In this document: one piece after another, positions 14,284 through 23,154 of the stretch
Layout of the letters: the number at the start of each line of letters is the position of its first letter
How positions within the stretch are numbered: the stretch's first letter is position 1
Assembly (NCBI GenBank): GCA_002344065.1
Contig: DDTK01000006.1
Location: forward strand, 1 to 40,616
Length of the DNA: 40,616 nt
Source of the DNA: Flammeovirgaceae bacterium UBA2366
GTDB lineage: Bacteria > Bacteroidota > Bacteroidia > Cytophagales > Cyclobacteriaceae
Direction of reading: 5' to 3'
The notes under the pieces: model-generated
Seen by the model: the letters and a program-made list of their open reading frames with translations, nothing else
What the model was told of the DNA's origin: nothing
Database searches by the model: none
Translations under genes and position numbers: made by a program

Positions 14284-17121
14284 TTAATTATTCGAATACC
14301 TGGATTCACCCAGCTTCGCGTGCGCTACTGCCATTCGTGCCACAGGCACGCGTGGACCGGAGCAGGAAACATAATTCAGCCCGATTTCGTGACAGAACTG
14401 AATGGACTCAGGATGACCGCCATGCTCTCCACAAATACCTACTTTCAAAGAAGGATTTGCAGCCCGACCATTTTCAACAGCCATCTTCATCAATTTACCC
14501 ATTCCCTTTTTGTCCAACACTTCAAACGGATTGTCCTTTAATATTCGGTTGGTTATGTAGAAAGGCAGGAATTTGTTTTCAGCATCCTCGCGCGAGAAGG
14601 AGAATGTAGCCTGGGTTAAGTCATTCGTTCCAAAGGAGAAAAACTCAGCCACAGTAGCCAGCTCTTCAGCTTGAAGACATGCACGAACAGCCTCCACCAT
14701 AGTTCCGTATTTAACATTCAGTTTAATTTTTCGTTCGGCTTCCAGTTTTGCCTTAAGCTCATCTACAAATACTTTCACCTGAATAAGTTCTTCAGCAGCA
14801 ATAACCTGTGGCACCATAATTTCGGAATGAACATCTGTGCCGGCCACCTGGCAATCTGCCGTGGCCTCCAATATAGCCTGAATCTGCATGCGATAAATTT
14901 CAGGGAAGGTGATGCCTAAGCGTACACCACGGTGACCGAGCATAGGATTTACTTCATGTAATTCCTTCACCTTCTTCAGCATTTGTTCTTTCTTCAAAAT
15001 GGCTGACTCCACCAACTCCGCTCCGCTTAAGGTAAATGGTGCCGGTGATTTCTCAGGAATGTTCAGATCGGCATTTAACAACCGTAAACTGCTGAACAAA
15101 TTGGTAACGCCACTTACGGTTTCTTTTAAATGGCGTAGGTTAGTCAATTCATCTCGCAATACATCTTCTGTTGGAAGAAACTCGTGGATAGGAGGATCAA
15201 GCAGCCGAACCGTTACCGGGCGTGGTGCCATCACGGTAAAGATTTCTTTAAAGTCGGCACGCTGCATGTCTTTGAGACGGTTTAATGCTGCCTCACGTTC
15301 TTTTGGTGTAGTCGCCAAAATCATTTCAACCACAATCGGCAGCCTGTCAACATCATTAAACATGCGCTCGGTGCGGCATAGTCCAATGCCCATGGCACCA
15401 AATTCTACTGCTTTCTTTGCAGTAGCTGGTGTATCTGCATTGGCAAATACTTTTAGTTGTGCCACTTCATCGGCCCAGCCAAGCAATGTTTTTAATTCAT
15501 TGGAAAACACAGGGTCAACCGTTGGGATAACACCCTGGTAAACATTTCCTGTACCACCATCAATGGTAATGTAATCACCTTCATGCAAAATCTTTTCACC
15601 AATAATAGCCTGACGAAGTTTTACATCTACTTTGATACCTTCTGCACCGGCAACACAGGGTTTGCCCATACCACGGGCAACCACAGCGGCATGCGAAGTT
15701 TTACCGCCACGGCTGGTCAGGATTCCCTGAGAAGCAAAGAAACCATGTATATCTTCGGGTTTGGTTTCTTCCCGAACAAGTATAACTTTTTCACCAGAAC
15801 GACCCAGTAATTCAGCACGATCGGCATCAAACACAACATGACCAGAGGCAGCACCCGGTGATGCCGGTAAACCAATGGCCAGTGGTTCCACTTTATAGGT
15901 AGCATCCAGCCTTGGATGTAGAAGTTGCTCCAGCATATCAGGTTTAATTCTAAGCAGGGCTTGTTCCTTTGTAATCAATCCTTCCTCTTCCATTTCTACA
16001 GAAGTACGCACCAGGGCAACAGTATTCATTTTACCGTTGCGGGTTTGCAGGCAGTATAAAATTCCCTTTTCAATAGTGTACTCAAAATCCTGAACTTCTT
16101 TGTAATGTGATTCCAGCTTTCTGCGCAATTCCTCCAGCTGACGGTATAGTTCAGGCATTTCAGTAGCCAGTTGAGCAACCGGTTTGGGCGTGCGTATTCC
16201 CGCCACTACATCTTCGCCTTGCGCATTGGTAAGGTATTCACCATACATAATATTTTCACCTGTGCCAGGGTCGCGGGTAAAACCAACACCGGTGGCGCAG
16301 TCGTTACCCATATTGCCGAACACCATGGTTACCACATTTACCGCAGTGCCATTAGCCATCTCAGGGGTAATCTTAAATTCTCTTCTGTAATCGATGGCAC
16401 GCTTACCCATCCAGGAATTAAATACCGCCTTCACGGCTATTTCCAATTGTTCATATACATCTTCCGGGAATGGTTTACCTGTAAATTCTTTTACCACAGC
16501 CAGGAATCGCGCAGAAATTTCTTTCAGGTCTTCTGTGCTTAATCCTACATCAACCTTCACCCCAGCGCGTTTCTTTATTTCTTCAAAATGATGATCAAAT
16601 TTTTCGTCAGGGACTCCGAGCGCTACTTTTCCAAAGAGTTGAATAAACCTGCGGTAAGCATCATATCCGAATCGTTCATTTCCGGTTTGAAGAATCAAGC
16701 CCTTCAGGGTTTCCGAATTTAATCCCAGGTTAAGTATGGTGTCCATCATTCCCGGCATCGACATGGCCGATCCGGAGCGAACAGAAACCAGCAGCGGATT
16801 TCTTCCGTCACCGAATTTTTTGCCGGTTGCCTTTTCCAGTTCATTCATATTCTCCCGAACCTGATTCATCAGTCCTTCCGGCAACTTTCTATCCGCAGTT
16901 TCCAGGTAGGTAAGGCAGGCTTCTGTTGTAACAACAAACCCAGGAGGAACATTGAGTCCGATCTGGGTCATTTCACAAAGGTTGGCTCCTTTGCCGCCAA
17001 GTAGCTTCTTGTTCTTTCCATCACCTTCGTGGAAGGAATAGACATATTTTAGTTGCTTTTTGGATTCTTTTCCGGCTTTTATGGTAGTGGCCGTGGGCAT
17101 TTCAAGATCTATTGTATTCAT
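14284..17121 (-). CDS. ppdK: Pyruvate, phosphate dikinase
   Basis: The 945-aa enzyme interconverts pyruvate + ATP + Pi with phosphoenolpyruvate + AMP + PPi in the cytoplasm. The N-terminal ATP-grasp domain shows VYSFHEGDGKNKKLLGGKGA, NVPPGFVVTTEAC, SVRSGSAMSMPGMMDTILNLG and GVGFTRDPGTGENIMYGEYL. The central swivelling domain has the phosphorylated His477 in LTSRGGKTSHAAVVARGMGKPCVAG. The C-terminal TIM barrel has FGAMGIGLCRTERMF, GHRGVRLG, SFGTNDLTQ and GICGEHGGHPES, with the catalytic Cys in NYVSCSGPRVPVARMAVAHA. It is somewhat longer than the ~870-aa norm because of an N-terminal extension of about 25 residues; ATG at 17097 is an alternative start. It transcribes away from the E2 gene and converges with the hox operon. 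Confidence 0.96.
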   Translation of the reverse strand: MNTIDLEMPTATTIKAGKESKKQLKYVYSFHEGDGKNKKLLGGKGANLCEMTQIGLNVPPGFVVTTEACLTYLETADRKLPEGLMNQVRENMNELEKATGKKFGDGRNPLLVSVRSGSAMSMPGMMDTILNLGLNSETLKGLILQTGNERFGYDAYRRFIQLFGKVALGVPDEKFDHHFEEIKKRAGVKVDVGLSTEDLKEISARFLAVVKEFTGKPFPEDVYEQLEIAVKAVFNSWMGKRAIDYRREFKITPEMANGTAVNVVTMVFGNMGNDCATGVGFTRDPGTGENIMYGEYLTNAQGEDVVAGIRTPKPVAQLATEMPELYRQLEELRRKLESHYKEVQDFEYTIEKGILYCLQTRNGKMNTVALVRTSVEMEEEGLITKEQALLRIKPDMLEQLLHPRLDATYKVEPLAIGLPASPGAASGHVVFDADRAELLGRSGEKVILVREETKPEDIHGFFASQGILTSRGGKTSHAAVVARGMGKPCVAGAEGIKVDVKLRQAIIGEKILHEGDYITIDGGTGNVYQGVIPTVDPVFSNELKTLLGWADEVAQLKVFANADTPATAKKAVEFGAMGIGLCRTERMFNDVDRLPIVVEMILATTPKEREAALNRLKDMQRADFKEIFTVMAPRPVTVRLLDPPIHEFLPTEDVLRDELTNLRHLKETVSGVTNLFSSLRLLNADLNIPEKSPAPFTLSGAELVESAILKKEQMLKKVKELHEVNPMLGHRGVRLGITFPEIYRMQIQAILEATADCQVAGTDVHSEIMVPQVIAAEELIQVKVFVDELKAKLEAERKIKLNVKYGTMVEAVRACLQAEELATVAEFFSFGTNDLTQATFSFSREDAENKFLPFYITNRILKDNPFEVLDKKGMGKLMKMAVENGRAANPSLKVGICGEHGGHPESIQFCHEIGLNYVSCSGPRVPVARMAVAHAKLGESRYSNN

Positions 17122-17279
17122 AATTTCATGTGTTTAAGGGAGCTTGAATGTAGCCCGCTTAACCCCTTAATTAGAATGATATAAGTCATTCAGTTACGCG
17201 ATAGAAATCATGCTTAAAAAATGATGAGAGAACAGATTTCAGGGGCTTTTTGTCCTGTTCAATAACACATCAAAAATGC

Positions 17280-17287
17280 TAACTTTG
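17280..17287 (+). promoter_or_regulatory. Bacteroidota-type -7 box TAACTTTG upstream of the E2 gene
   Basis: TAACTTTG matches TAnnTTTG and lies 20 bases before the ATG at 17308. A TTTTTG sits upstream at 17247-17252 but is farther than the usual ~19-base spacing, so the -33 box is uncertain. Confidence 0.45.
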
Positions 17288-17307
17288 CCCCCGTAAACGT
17301 TTGAATT

Positions 17308-18612
17308 ATGGCGCTAGTTGAGCTGATAATGCCCAAAATGGGTGAAAGTATAATGGAAGCCACAATTTTAACCTGGTTAAAAAAACCGGGCGATAAAATT
17401 GAGCAAGATGAGTCTGTATTGGAAGTAGCCACCGATAAAGTTGACACCGAAGTACCCTCTACCCACGCTGGTGTGTTAAAAGAAATACTGGCTAAAGAAG
17501 GCGAAGTGGTTAAGGTTGGAAAACCCATTGCTATTATCACTACCGATAGTGAAGCTGCAGTTGCTCCTGAACCAAAATCAGACGAACCTCAAAAGGTGGC
17601 TGCGCAGGTTGCCGAAACCAAAAAAGAAACATTGGTTGCGCAACCAACCAATGGAAATGGTTCCTCACATCATATAACTGACTTTAAATCAGCTTCGCGT
17701 TTCTATTCTCCGCTGGTTAAAAATATTGCCAAAGAAGAAAATATTGCTATTGCCGAACTGGAAACTATTCCAGGCACCGGTATGGAGGGCCGCGTAACGA
17801 AAAAAGACATCCTTACTTACGTTCAGCATCGCAAACTTGGGCAAACCATTCAGGCTACCCAACAGTTTAAAGCTCCACAAGGTGTACCGGTATCGGTTAG
17901 TGCAGGCGATGAAATTATCCAGATGGACCGCATGCGCAAAATGATTGCCGAGCGTATGGTGGACTCAAAACGGATTTCTCCACACGTAACTTCTTTTGTT
18001 GAGGCGGATGTTACCAACATTGTGTACTGGCGAAATAGTGTGAAGAATGAATTTCAAAAGCGTTATGGGGAATCCATAACCTTCACACCAATTTTTGTCG
18101 AGGCCCTCGTGCAGGCAATAAAAGATTTCCCGATGATCAACATACAAGTTGACGGAGATCGTATCATACGAAAGAAGGAGATCAATATTGGAATGGCTGT
18201 TGCCCTGCCATCGGGCAACCTGATTGTTCCGGTTATCAAAAATGCCGATCAATATAACATTAGTGGCTTAGCAAAACTGGTAAACGATCTTGCCGTTCGT
18301 GCCCGTGAAAACAAACTTAAACCCGATGAATTAACTGGAGGTACCTATACCTTAACCAATGTTGGTTCCTTTGGAAATGTAATGGGCACACCCATTATTG
18401 TTCAGCCTCAGGTTGGTATTATGGCCACTGGAGCAATTCTTAAAAAACCAGCAGTGGTTGAAACACCTTACGGTGATGCGATAGTGGTTCGCCACAAAAT
18501 GTTCTTATCGCATTCCTACGATCATCGTGTAGTAGATGGCTCGTTAGGTGGAAGCTTTGTAAGACGTGTTGCCGATTACCTGGAGAAGTTTGACCCCAGC
18601 AGACCCTTTTAA
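17308..18612 (+). CDS. 2-oxo acid dehydrogenase E2 (dihydrolipoyl acyltransferase)
   Basis: A 434-aa E2 subunit with standard architecture. The N-terminal biotinyl-lipoyl domain (MPKMGESIMEATILTWLKKPGDKI) carries the lipoylated Lys44 in ATDKVDTEVPS. A linker leads to the peripheral-subunit-binding domain (about residues 130-170: FYSPLVKNIAKEENIAIAEL, GTGMEGRVTKKDILTYV). The C-terminal catalytic domain (about 200-434) has RMRKMIAERMVDSKRISPHVTSFVEAD and the active site His406 and Asp410 in SHSYDHRVVDGSLGG. It transfers an acyl group from lipoate to CoA. One lipoyl domain and the sequence style fit a branched-chain or pyruvate complex; E1 and E3 are not adjacent, so the substrate is undetermined. 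Its stop overlaps the convergent surface-protein gene by four bases. Confidence 0.94.
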   Translation: MALVELIMPKMGESIMEATILTWLKKPGDKIEQDESVLEVATDKVDTEVPSTHAGVLKEILAKEGEVVKVGKPIAIITTDSEAAVAPEPKSDEPQKVAAQVAETKKETLVAQPTNGNGSSHHITDFKSASRFYSPLVKNIAKEENIAIAELETIPGTGMEGRVTKKDILTYVQHRKLGQTIQATQQFKAPQGVPVSVSAGDEIIQMDRMRKMIAERMVDSKRISPHVTSFVEADVTNIVYWRNSVKNEFQKRYGESITFTPIFVEALVQAIKDFPMINIQVDGDRIIRKKEINIGMAVALPSGNLIVPVIKNADQYNISGLAKLVNDLAVRARENKLKPDELTGGTYTLTNVGSFGNVMGTPIIVQPQVGIMATGAILKKPAVVETPYGDAIVVRHKMFLSHSYDHRVVDGSLGGSFVRRVADYLEKFDPSRPF

Positions 18613-19748
18613 CGCTTAAGGGAAAGATAGCCGGTTTTCACTTCCTTTTTATCCACTTCAATTTTGTAGAAATAATTACCGGATGGCAACTCATTGCCCT
18701 TTGTATCTAATCCTGCAAAACGTTTACCGGATACGGTATCATCATAATTCTCAACTTCGTATACCTTATCACCCCAACGGTTAAAAATCAGCACTCTATT
18801 TGGGAATGGTAAATTTGCAATGCGCATATATTGGTTAAGCTCGAAACCATTGGGGGCAATAGCATTGAACACTTCAATTCCTGAATTATCGGCACTGGCT
18901 ACGGCAAGCAATGTTTCTGTTGGTGCTTGGGCTGAGGTTACTGTACCGGTGGACAACGATCCGGTGGAATTAGACTGACCCAGGCTGGTAAACGGATCAT
19001 TAAGCGCAGAGGCCTGCGACACAACCAATGATTGAAGTCCGCCACTTAGACTATTCTCATTTCGAACTGGTAATGTAACCGTAGCACTTTGCAAGGAGCC
19101 GCTCACTACATCAACCGTAAAATAGCGTTGATCAGAAATACTTTTTAATGAACTTGATTTAGGAAGAACTGTACCACCCAACTCTGTACTTGAGACACGT
19201 ACTTGCGTAGCAGCGGTCGTTATTCCATTAATTTGTACTGGTAAATAGGTTGTCCCATTTCCAAGGGGAAATAATTTGTCGCCTGTACCCGAATGTTGAA
19301 CCGCACCCTGTACGTGCGATTGATCTGAACCTCCGGTAATCACTACTGATTCGTCAAAAACAATTTTCGAGTTATTCTCAGCCACCATAATGCCGTTGGT
19401 CAGGATAAGTTCGCGCTCCACAACAATATCCGCCAGAAATTTTTTGGTACCACCACCATCAATTGTTAACCAACTAAACGCTTGTGCATTGTGGTTGATA
19501 ATCTGTTCATCACTTGTACTGTTAAACGTGATGCGACCTTCACCGGGAACATAGGTACCGTTGTTAAGCCAAACTCCTCCCATAACCAGGGATCCGTTGT
19601 TGGTTAGTGTACCATTGTTTACAAGGCTTCCTTGTACAGAAAGAGTACTTCCTGTACCTACGCTAACAGCAGTTGAATTAGAAATAAAAAAGCCTTGCGC
19701 CATAATGGTAAATGGCAGCAGCACAATGAACAATAATATGGATCGCAT
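18609..19748 (-). CDS. Secreted protein with gliding-motility/T9SS C-terminal domain
   Basis: A 379-aa exported protein. Residues 1-17 are a Sec signal (MRSILLFIVLLPFTIMAQ). The middle is a beta-rich region with Asn/Gly repeats (GSLVNNGTLTNNGSLVMGGVWLNNGTY), typical of right-handed beta-helix or passenger segments. The last ~90 residues (NAIAPNGFELNQYMRIANL, VLIFNRWGDKVYEVENYDD, LPSGNYFYKIEVDKKEVKTGYLSLKR) are the CHU_C / gliding-motility-associated C-terminal domain that directs type IX secretion and surface attachment. It is last in a three-gene minus-strand unit, starting three bases after the stop of the 1085-aa adhesin-like gene, so it is probably co-expressed with it. Confidence 0.87.
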   Translation of the reverse strand: MRSILLFIVLLPFTIMAQGFFISNSTAVSVGTGSTLSVQGSLVNNGTLTNNGSLVMGGVWLNNGTYVPGEGRITFNSTSDEQIINHNAQAFSWLTIDGGGTKKFLADIVVERELILTNGIMVAENNSKIVFDESVVITGGSDQSHVQGAVQHSGTGDKLFPLGNGTTYLPVQINGITTAATQVRVSSTELGGTVLPKSSSLKSISDQRYFTVDVVSGSLQSATVTLPVRNENSLSGGLQSLVVSQASALNDPFTSLGQSNSTGSLSTGTVTSAQAPTETLLAVASADNSGIEVFNAIAPNGFELNQYMRIANLPFPNRVLIFNRWGDKVYEVENYDDTVSGKRFAGLDTKGNELPSGNYFYKIEVDKKEVKTGYLSLKR

Positions 19749-19751
19749 ATT

Positions 19752-22700
19752 TTAATTGATTTTTAGAGGTTTAATGATTTCCAGTGTGCCCTTTTGCTTG
19801 GGCACTGGACTTTTGGTAGCATTTTCCAATTCTTGCCGAACTTGCTCTGGGCTTAGCTTTTGTACCGTAGTCTCAGGTTGTTGATGGGATGCTTCTTGCA
19901 AGCGCTGTTGTTCATAACCAATACCCATACTAGTAGGTAGATTATAGGCTTCAGGATACAAATATTTTCCACGTTCGTCTCCCGTTTTATCCTCTTCTAC
20001 TTTCACTCTGTTTTTCTCAGCATATGGATCCTTCCGGATACCCGTTAACTGCCAACTCACTTTCATACCTGGATTACCTCCAGCAATACTAAAGCGATTA
20101 CTTTGAACTTCTTTGGAAATATAAACAGGTGCATAACCACCGATACAGGTTAGTTGATATCGATAATCTTTATTAAGCGCACCAAACCAATCGGGTAAAG
20201 TAACCTCTGCCTGGCCACTTGCATCCAACGTTACAACACCATCATAAATATTTTTCATATCAGGTGACTCTACGAAAGAATGGTATAAATATTTGTTAGC
20301 TGGATCAAGCGGGTGATCAATTTTAAACGTACCGCTTCCTTTACTTAAGGCACCTGTTACGGCAACCCTGCCCTGAAAATATCCCGCATATCCAGTTGTA
20401 ACGTCAGCGTTAAATCCCCGAACAGCAAACCCCCCCGTTGTTGCACTACCGTAAACTCCATATCCACCGCCTGCATGACTTCCCCAAACCCCAATCCCTA
20501 AGGCTCCAGTCCCGTTGTTTATTCCACGCAGTGCAGTAGAAGAAGCCCCTGGGGCGGTAGACGTAACAACACCTGTTATTGCGGTTGCGTTTGCTACAGT
20601 TGAGTTTGTCTCCCCCCTTATCGCAGCAGCAGTACCCGCAGTTGAAGGATGAATACCATATACAGCATATCCGGTTGCACCCGTACTAAAAGTATAACCA
20701 TAAACACCGTCTGCATCACCAATGCCATAAACCCCGTAGCTGCTTCCATTGCCATAAACGCCCGTACTGGTTGTGCCTCCACCAATACCGCGAACACCAA
20801 CACCCGATGGTTGATCACTACGTGCCCAGACCGCTGCATTATTTCCGGCCAATATTGTTTCGAATTGTCCTGAAGAATTTTCAAAACGACCTCCATATGT
20901 GCCACCCGTTGCCTGAACACCATAATGCTTACCATTTCCATAGAGACCAACTCCGAAAACTGTCGCATCTTGAATGAAGGTATAACCTAAAGCACCCTGA
21001 CTCGGAGTTGTTGTTGTTTGAACCGCACCTAGGGTACCGTAACCTCGATCGGCTCCATTAACAAAATAACCGGCAACACCATTTTGTGCAGTAACTGAAC
21101 CTCCTACACCAAAATTTACACCTGTTCCTACCAGAGAAAAACCGGTTCCCGTTGTCGAAGCAGAAAATGCAGTTCCTGTATTTCCCGCATTAGTAATTCT
21201 AAATCTCCCAGCAGCGCCATTCCCTCCATCTTGAACAATATCAAATAATGTGGCGGATGCAGATGAGGAAGCAAAGTAAGGTAAGGTCAATCCACCAGCA
21301 CTTTCATCTGCAGGTGCCCATTGTGTACCATTCCATTTCAATACCTGATTAGCTGTGGGTGCCGTATTAGCAACAGGCCTGCTTTGTATTTGCACAACCG
21401 TTGGGTTTGGATATGTTCCTCCAAGATTTCCACCTGCAGCACCACCGGGTGCAACACCAGCAATGGTAGTATTACCCGCAGCGGTTAATCTGCCTTGAGC
21501 ATCTACTGTAAAATTAGGCACCTGGGTAGCAGATCCATAAGGGCCAGGCGTTACCGAGGTATTCGCCAGACTAACTGTTCCTGTAGCAGTAATTGGCCCT
21601 CCGGTAAGTCCGGTACCTGTGGCAATGTTGGTTACCGTTCCTGTTGAAGCTGCTGACCATGTAGGAACCCCGGCCGCAGTTGTGAGTACCTGTCCGTTGG
21701 CACCAGCTGCCAGTTTTGTAACTGCTATGGCGGCTGCGTTGCTAACATCGGCATTCGCGATGGTGCCGTCTAAAATTTTTGCAGAAGTGATAGCATTATT
21801 GGCAACCGTTGGTGCAGGATAAGTTCCTGTTAGATCACCTCCCGCAGCACCTCCAGGCGCTACACCAGCAATGGTAGTATTACCTGCAGCCGTTAATCTG
21901 CCCTGGGCATCTACAGTAAAATTAGGAACCTGAGTGGCTGATCCGTAAGGACCAGGTGTTACAGTTGTATTCGCTAGGCTAACTGTTCCTGTAGTAGTGA
22001 TTGGCCCTCCGGTAAGTCCGGTACCTGTGGCAATGTTGGTCACCGTTCCTGTTGAAGCTGCTGACCATGTAGGAACCCCGGCCGCAGTTGTGAGTACCTG
22101 TCCGTTGGCACCAGCTGCCAGTTTTGTAACTGCAATGGCGGCTGTGTTACTAACATCGGCATTGGCGATGGTGCCGTCTAAAATTTTTGCAGAAGTAATG
22201 GCGTTATCACGAATATGGTTTGTAGTTACGGATCGGTTCGCATCAGTAGCCGCATCACTCCGCAATTCGGTTGCCGTAACACCATTAGCTGCTATGCCAA
22301 TGGTTCCGGTTGTTGTAATCGGGCCTCCGGTTAGTCCGGTGCCTGTTGCAATATTCGTTACTGTTCCTGATCCACCCGTTGTTTCATTCTGCGGAACCCA
22401 TGTAGTACCATTCCATTTCAATACCTGGCCTGTAGTAGCACCTGACTGTGTTAATTTTCCGGGAGCTACGTTGGCAATTTTAACATCGGTTATAGCATTG
22501 TTGGCAATGTCAGCCGTTGTAATAGTGCCATCTAAAATTTTTGCTGTTGTAATGGCATTGTTGGCAACTGTTGGATTTGGATATGTGCCCGTTAAATCAC
22601 CTCCTGCATTGCCTCCCGGAGCTGTTCCTGTTAGACTAACGTTATTTCCACCCGATATACTTAATAATCCAGTTGCTGGATTATACGTCAAGGTTTGATT

Positions 22701-23009
22701 GTCTGTACCGGTGCTGTCTTCGATTACTACCCACAATGTACCGCTCCAGTAATAAAATTTATTAACGTCCGTGTCAAATACAAGTAATCCCTTTTCGGTA
22801 GAACCAAGGGTGCTGGTAAATGCAGTTGCAGTGCGCTGGGCCGTGGTGAACCGAGGAACTAAAAAGCCCTGATTATTGCCTGGAGATCGCAAGTCAAGAA
22901 CTGCTTTTGCGTTTGGATTCTCGGTACCAATACCTACCTGGGCACTTACCTGATAAAACGTGGCCAGGGATAAAATGATTAAAGCTTGGGGTAAACCTTG
23001 AATTTTCAT
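19752..23009 (-). CDS. Repeat-rich surface/fibre-like protein, no S74 domain
   Basis: A 1085-aa secreted protein. Residues 1-23 form a signal (MKIQGLPQALIILSLATFYQVSA). Then comes the Bacteroidota fibre-type start QVGIGTENPNAKAVLDLRSP, FLVPRFTTAQRTA, and a GLLVFDTDVNKFYYWSGTLW module. Residues about 110-560 consist of Gly/Thr/Ala-rich repeats (GTVTNIATGTGLTGGPITT, GDLTGTYPNPTVANNAIT, GQVLKWNGTTWVP) including a near-identical tandem repeat of 136 residues. Residues about 580-900 are degenerate Gly-rich repeats (GVYGNGSSYGVYGIGDADGVYG). The C-terminal ~170 residues hold a distinct domain (IDHPLDPANKYLYHSFVESP, LPDWFGALNKDYRYQLTCIG, KVSWQLTGIRKDPYA) found in secreted proteins of several phyla. 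It is probably a filamentous surface protein; function unknown. It is a paralogue of the upstream gene. Confidence 0.85.
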   Translation of the reverse strand: MKIQGLPQALIILSLATFYQVSAQVGIGTENPNAKAVLDLRSPGNNQGFLVPRFTTAQRTATAFTSTLGSTEKGLLVFDTDVNKFYYWSGTLWVVIEDSTGTDNQTLTYNPATGLLSISGGNNVSLTGTAPGGNAGGDLTGTYPNPTVANNAITTAKILDGTITTADIANNAITDVKIANVAPGKLTQSGATTGQVLKWNGTTWVPQNETTGGSGTVTNIATGTGLTGGPITTTGTIGIAANGVTATELRSDAATDANRSVTTNHIRDNAITSAKILDGTIANADVSNTAAIAVTKLAAGANGQVLTTAAGVPTWSAASTGTVTNIATGTGLTGGPITTTGTVSLANTTVTPGPYGSATQVPNFTVDAQGRLTAAGNTTIAGVAPGGAAGGDLTGTYPAPTVANNAITSAKILDGTIANADVSNAAAIAVTKLAAGANGQVLTTAAGVPTWSAASTGTVTNIATGTGLTGGPITATGTVSLANTSVTPGPYGSATQVPNFTVDAQGRLTAAGNTTIAGVAPGGAAGGNLGGTYPNPTVVQIQSRPVANTAPTANQVLKWNGTQWAPADESAGGLTLPYFASSSASATLFDIVQDGGNGAAGRFRITNAGNTGTAFSASTTGTGFSLVGTGVNFGVGGSVTAQNGVAGYFVNGADRGYGTLGAVQTTTTPSQGALGYTFIQDATVFGVGLYGNGKHYGVQATGGTYGGRFENSSGQFETILAGNNAAVWARSDQPSGVGVRGIGGGTTSTGVYGNGSSYGVYGIGDADGVYGYTFSTGATGYAVYGIHPSTAGTAAAIRGETNSTVANATAITGVVTSTAPGASSTALRGINNGTGALGIGVWGSHAGGGYGVYGSATTGGFAVRGFNADVTTGYAGYFQGRVAVTGALSKGSGTFKIDHPLDPANKYLYHSFVESPDMKNIYDGVVTLDASGQAEVTLPDWFGALNKDYRYQLTCIGGYAPVYISKEVQSNRFSIAGGNPGMKVSWQLTGIRKDPYAEKNRVKVEEDKTGDERGKYLYPEAYNLPTSMGIGYEQQRLQEASHQQPETTVQKLSPEQVRQELENATKSPVPKQKGTLEIIKPLKIN
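21407..22223 (-). repeat. Near-identical 408-bp tandem repeat inside the 1085-aa gene
   Basis: Two adjacent copies with a 408-bp period (136 residues) are nearly identical; for example CCGGTAAGTCCGGTACCTGT occurs at 21601 and again at 22009, and the matching continues for well over 150 bases with few differences. Most differences seen are synonymous or conservative. Boundaries are approximate. Confidence 0.8.
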
Positions 23010-23154
23010 AACATTTCGGATTTACATTAGATGAAATTACTAAAAATCAGAAATAGAATAGTTGTAAAAGATCGAACTAAACACAAGAGTTGTCCGTGAC
23101 TTAAATCCATTCTACTTGAGGCTATTTGGTAACTCATAAGCTGTAAATGACCTG

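Noticed and set aside
14284..17121. Plus-strand ORFs inside ppdK (such as 14999-15541)
   Set aside because: They are antisense shadows of a strongly conserved metabolic gene.
21997..22698. Long plus-strand ORF (233 aa) opposite the repeat-rich gene
   Set aside because: It is the shadow of a low-complexity coding repeat; composition is Val/Ala/Pro and the minus-strand frame has signal peptide, domains and full length.
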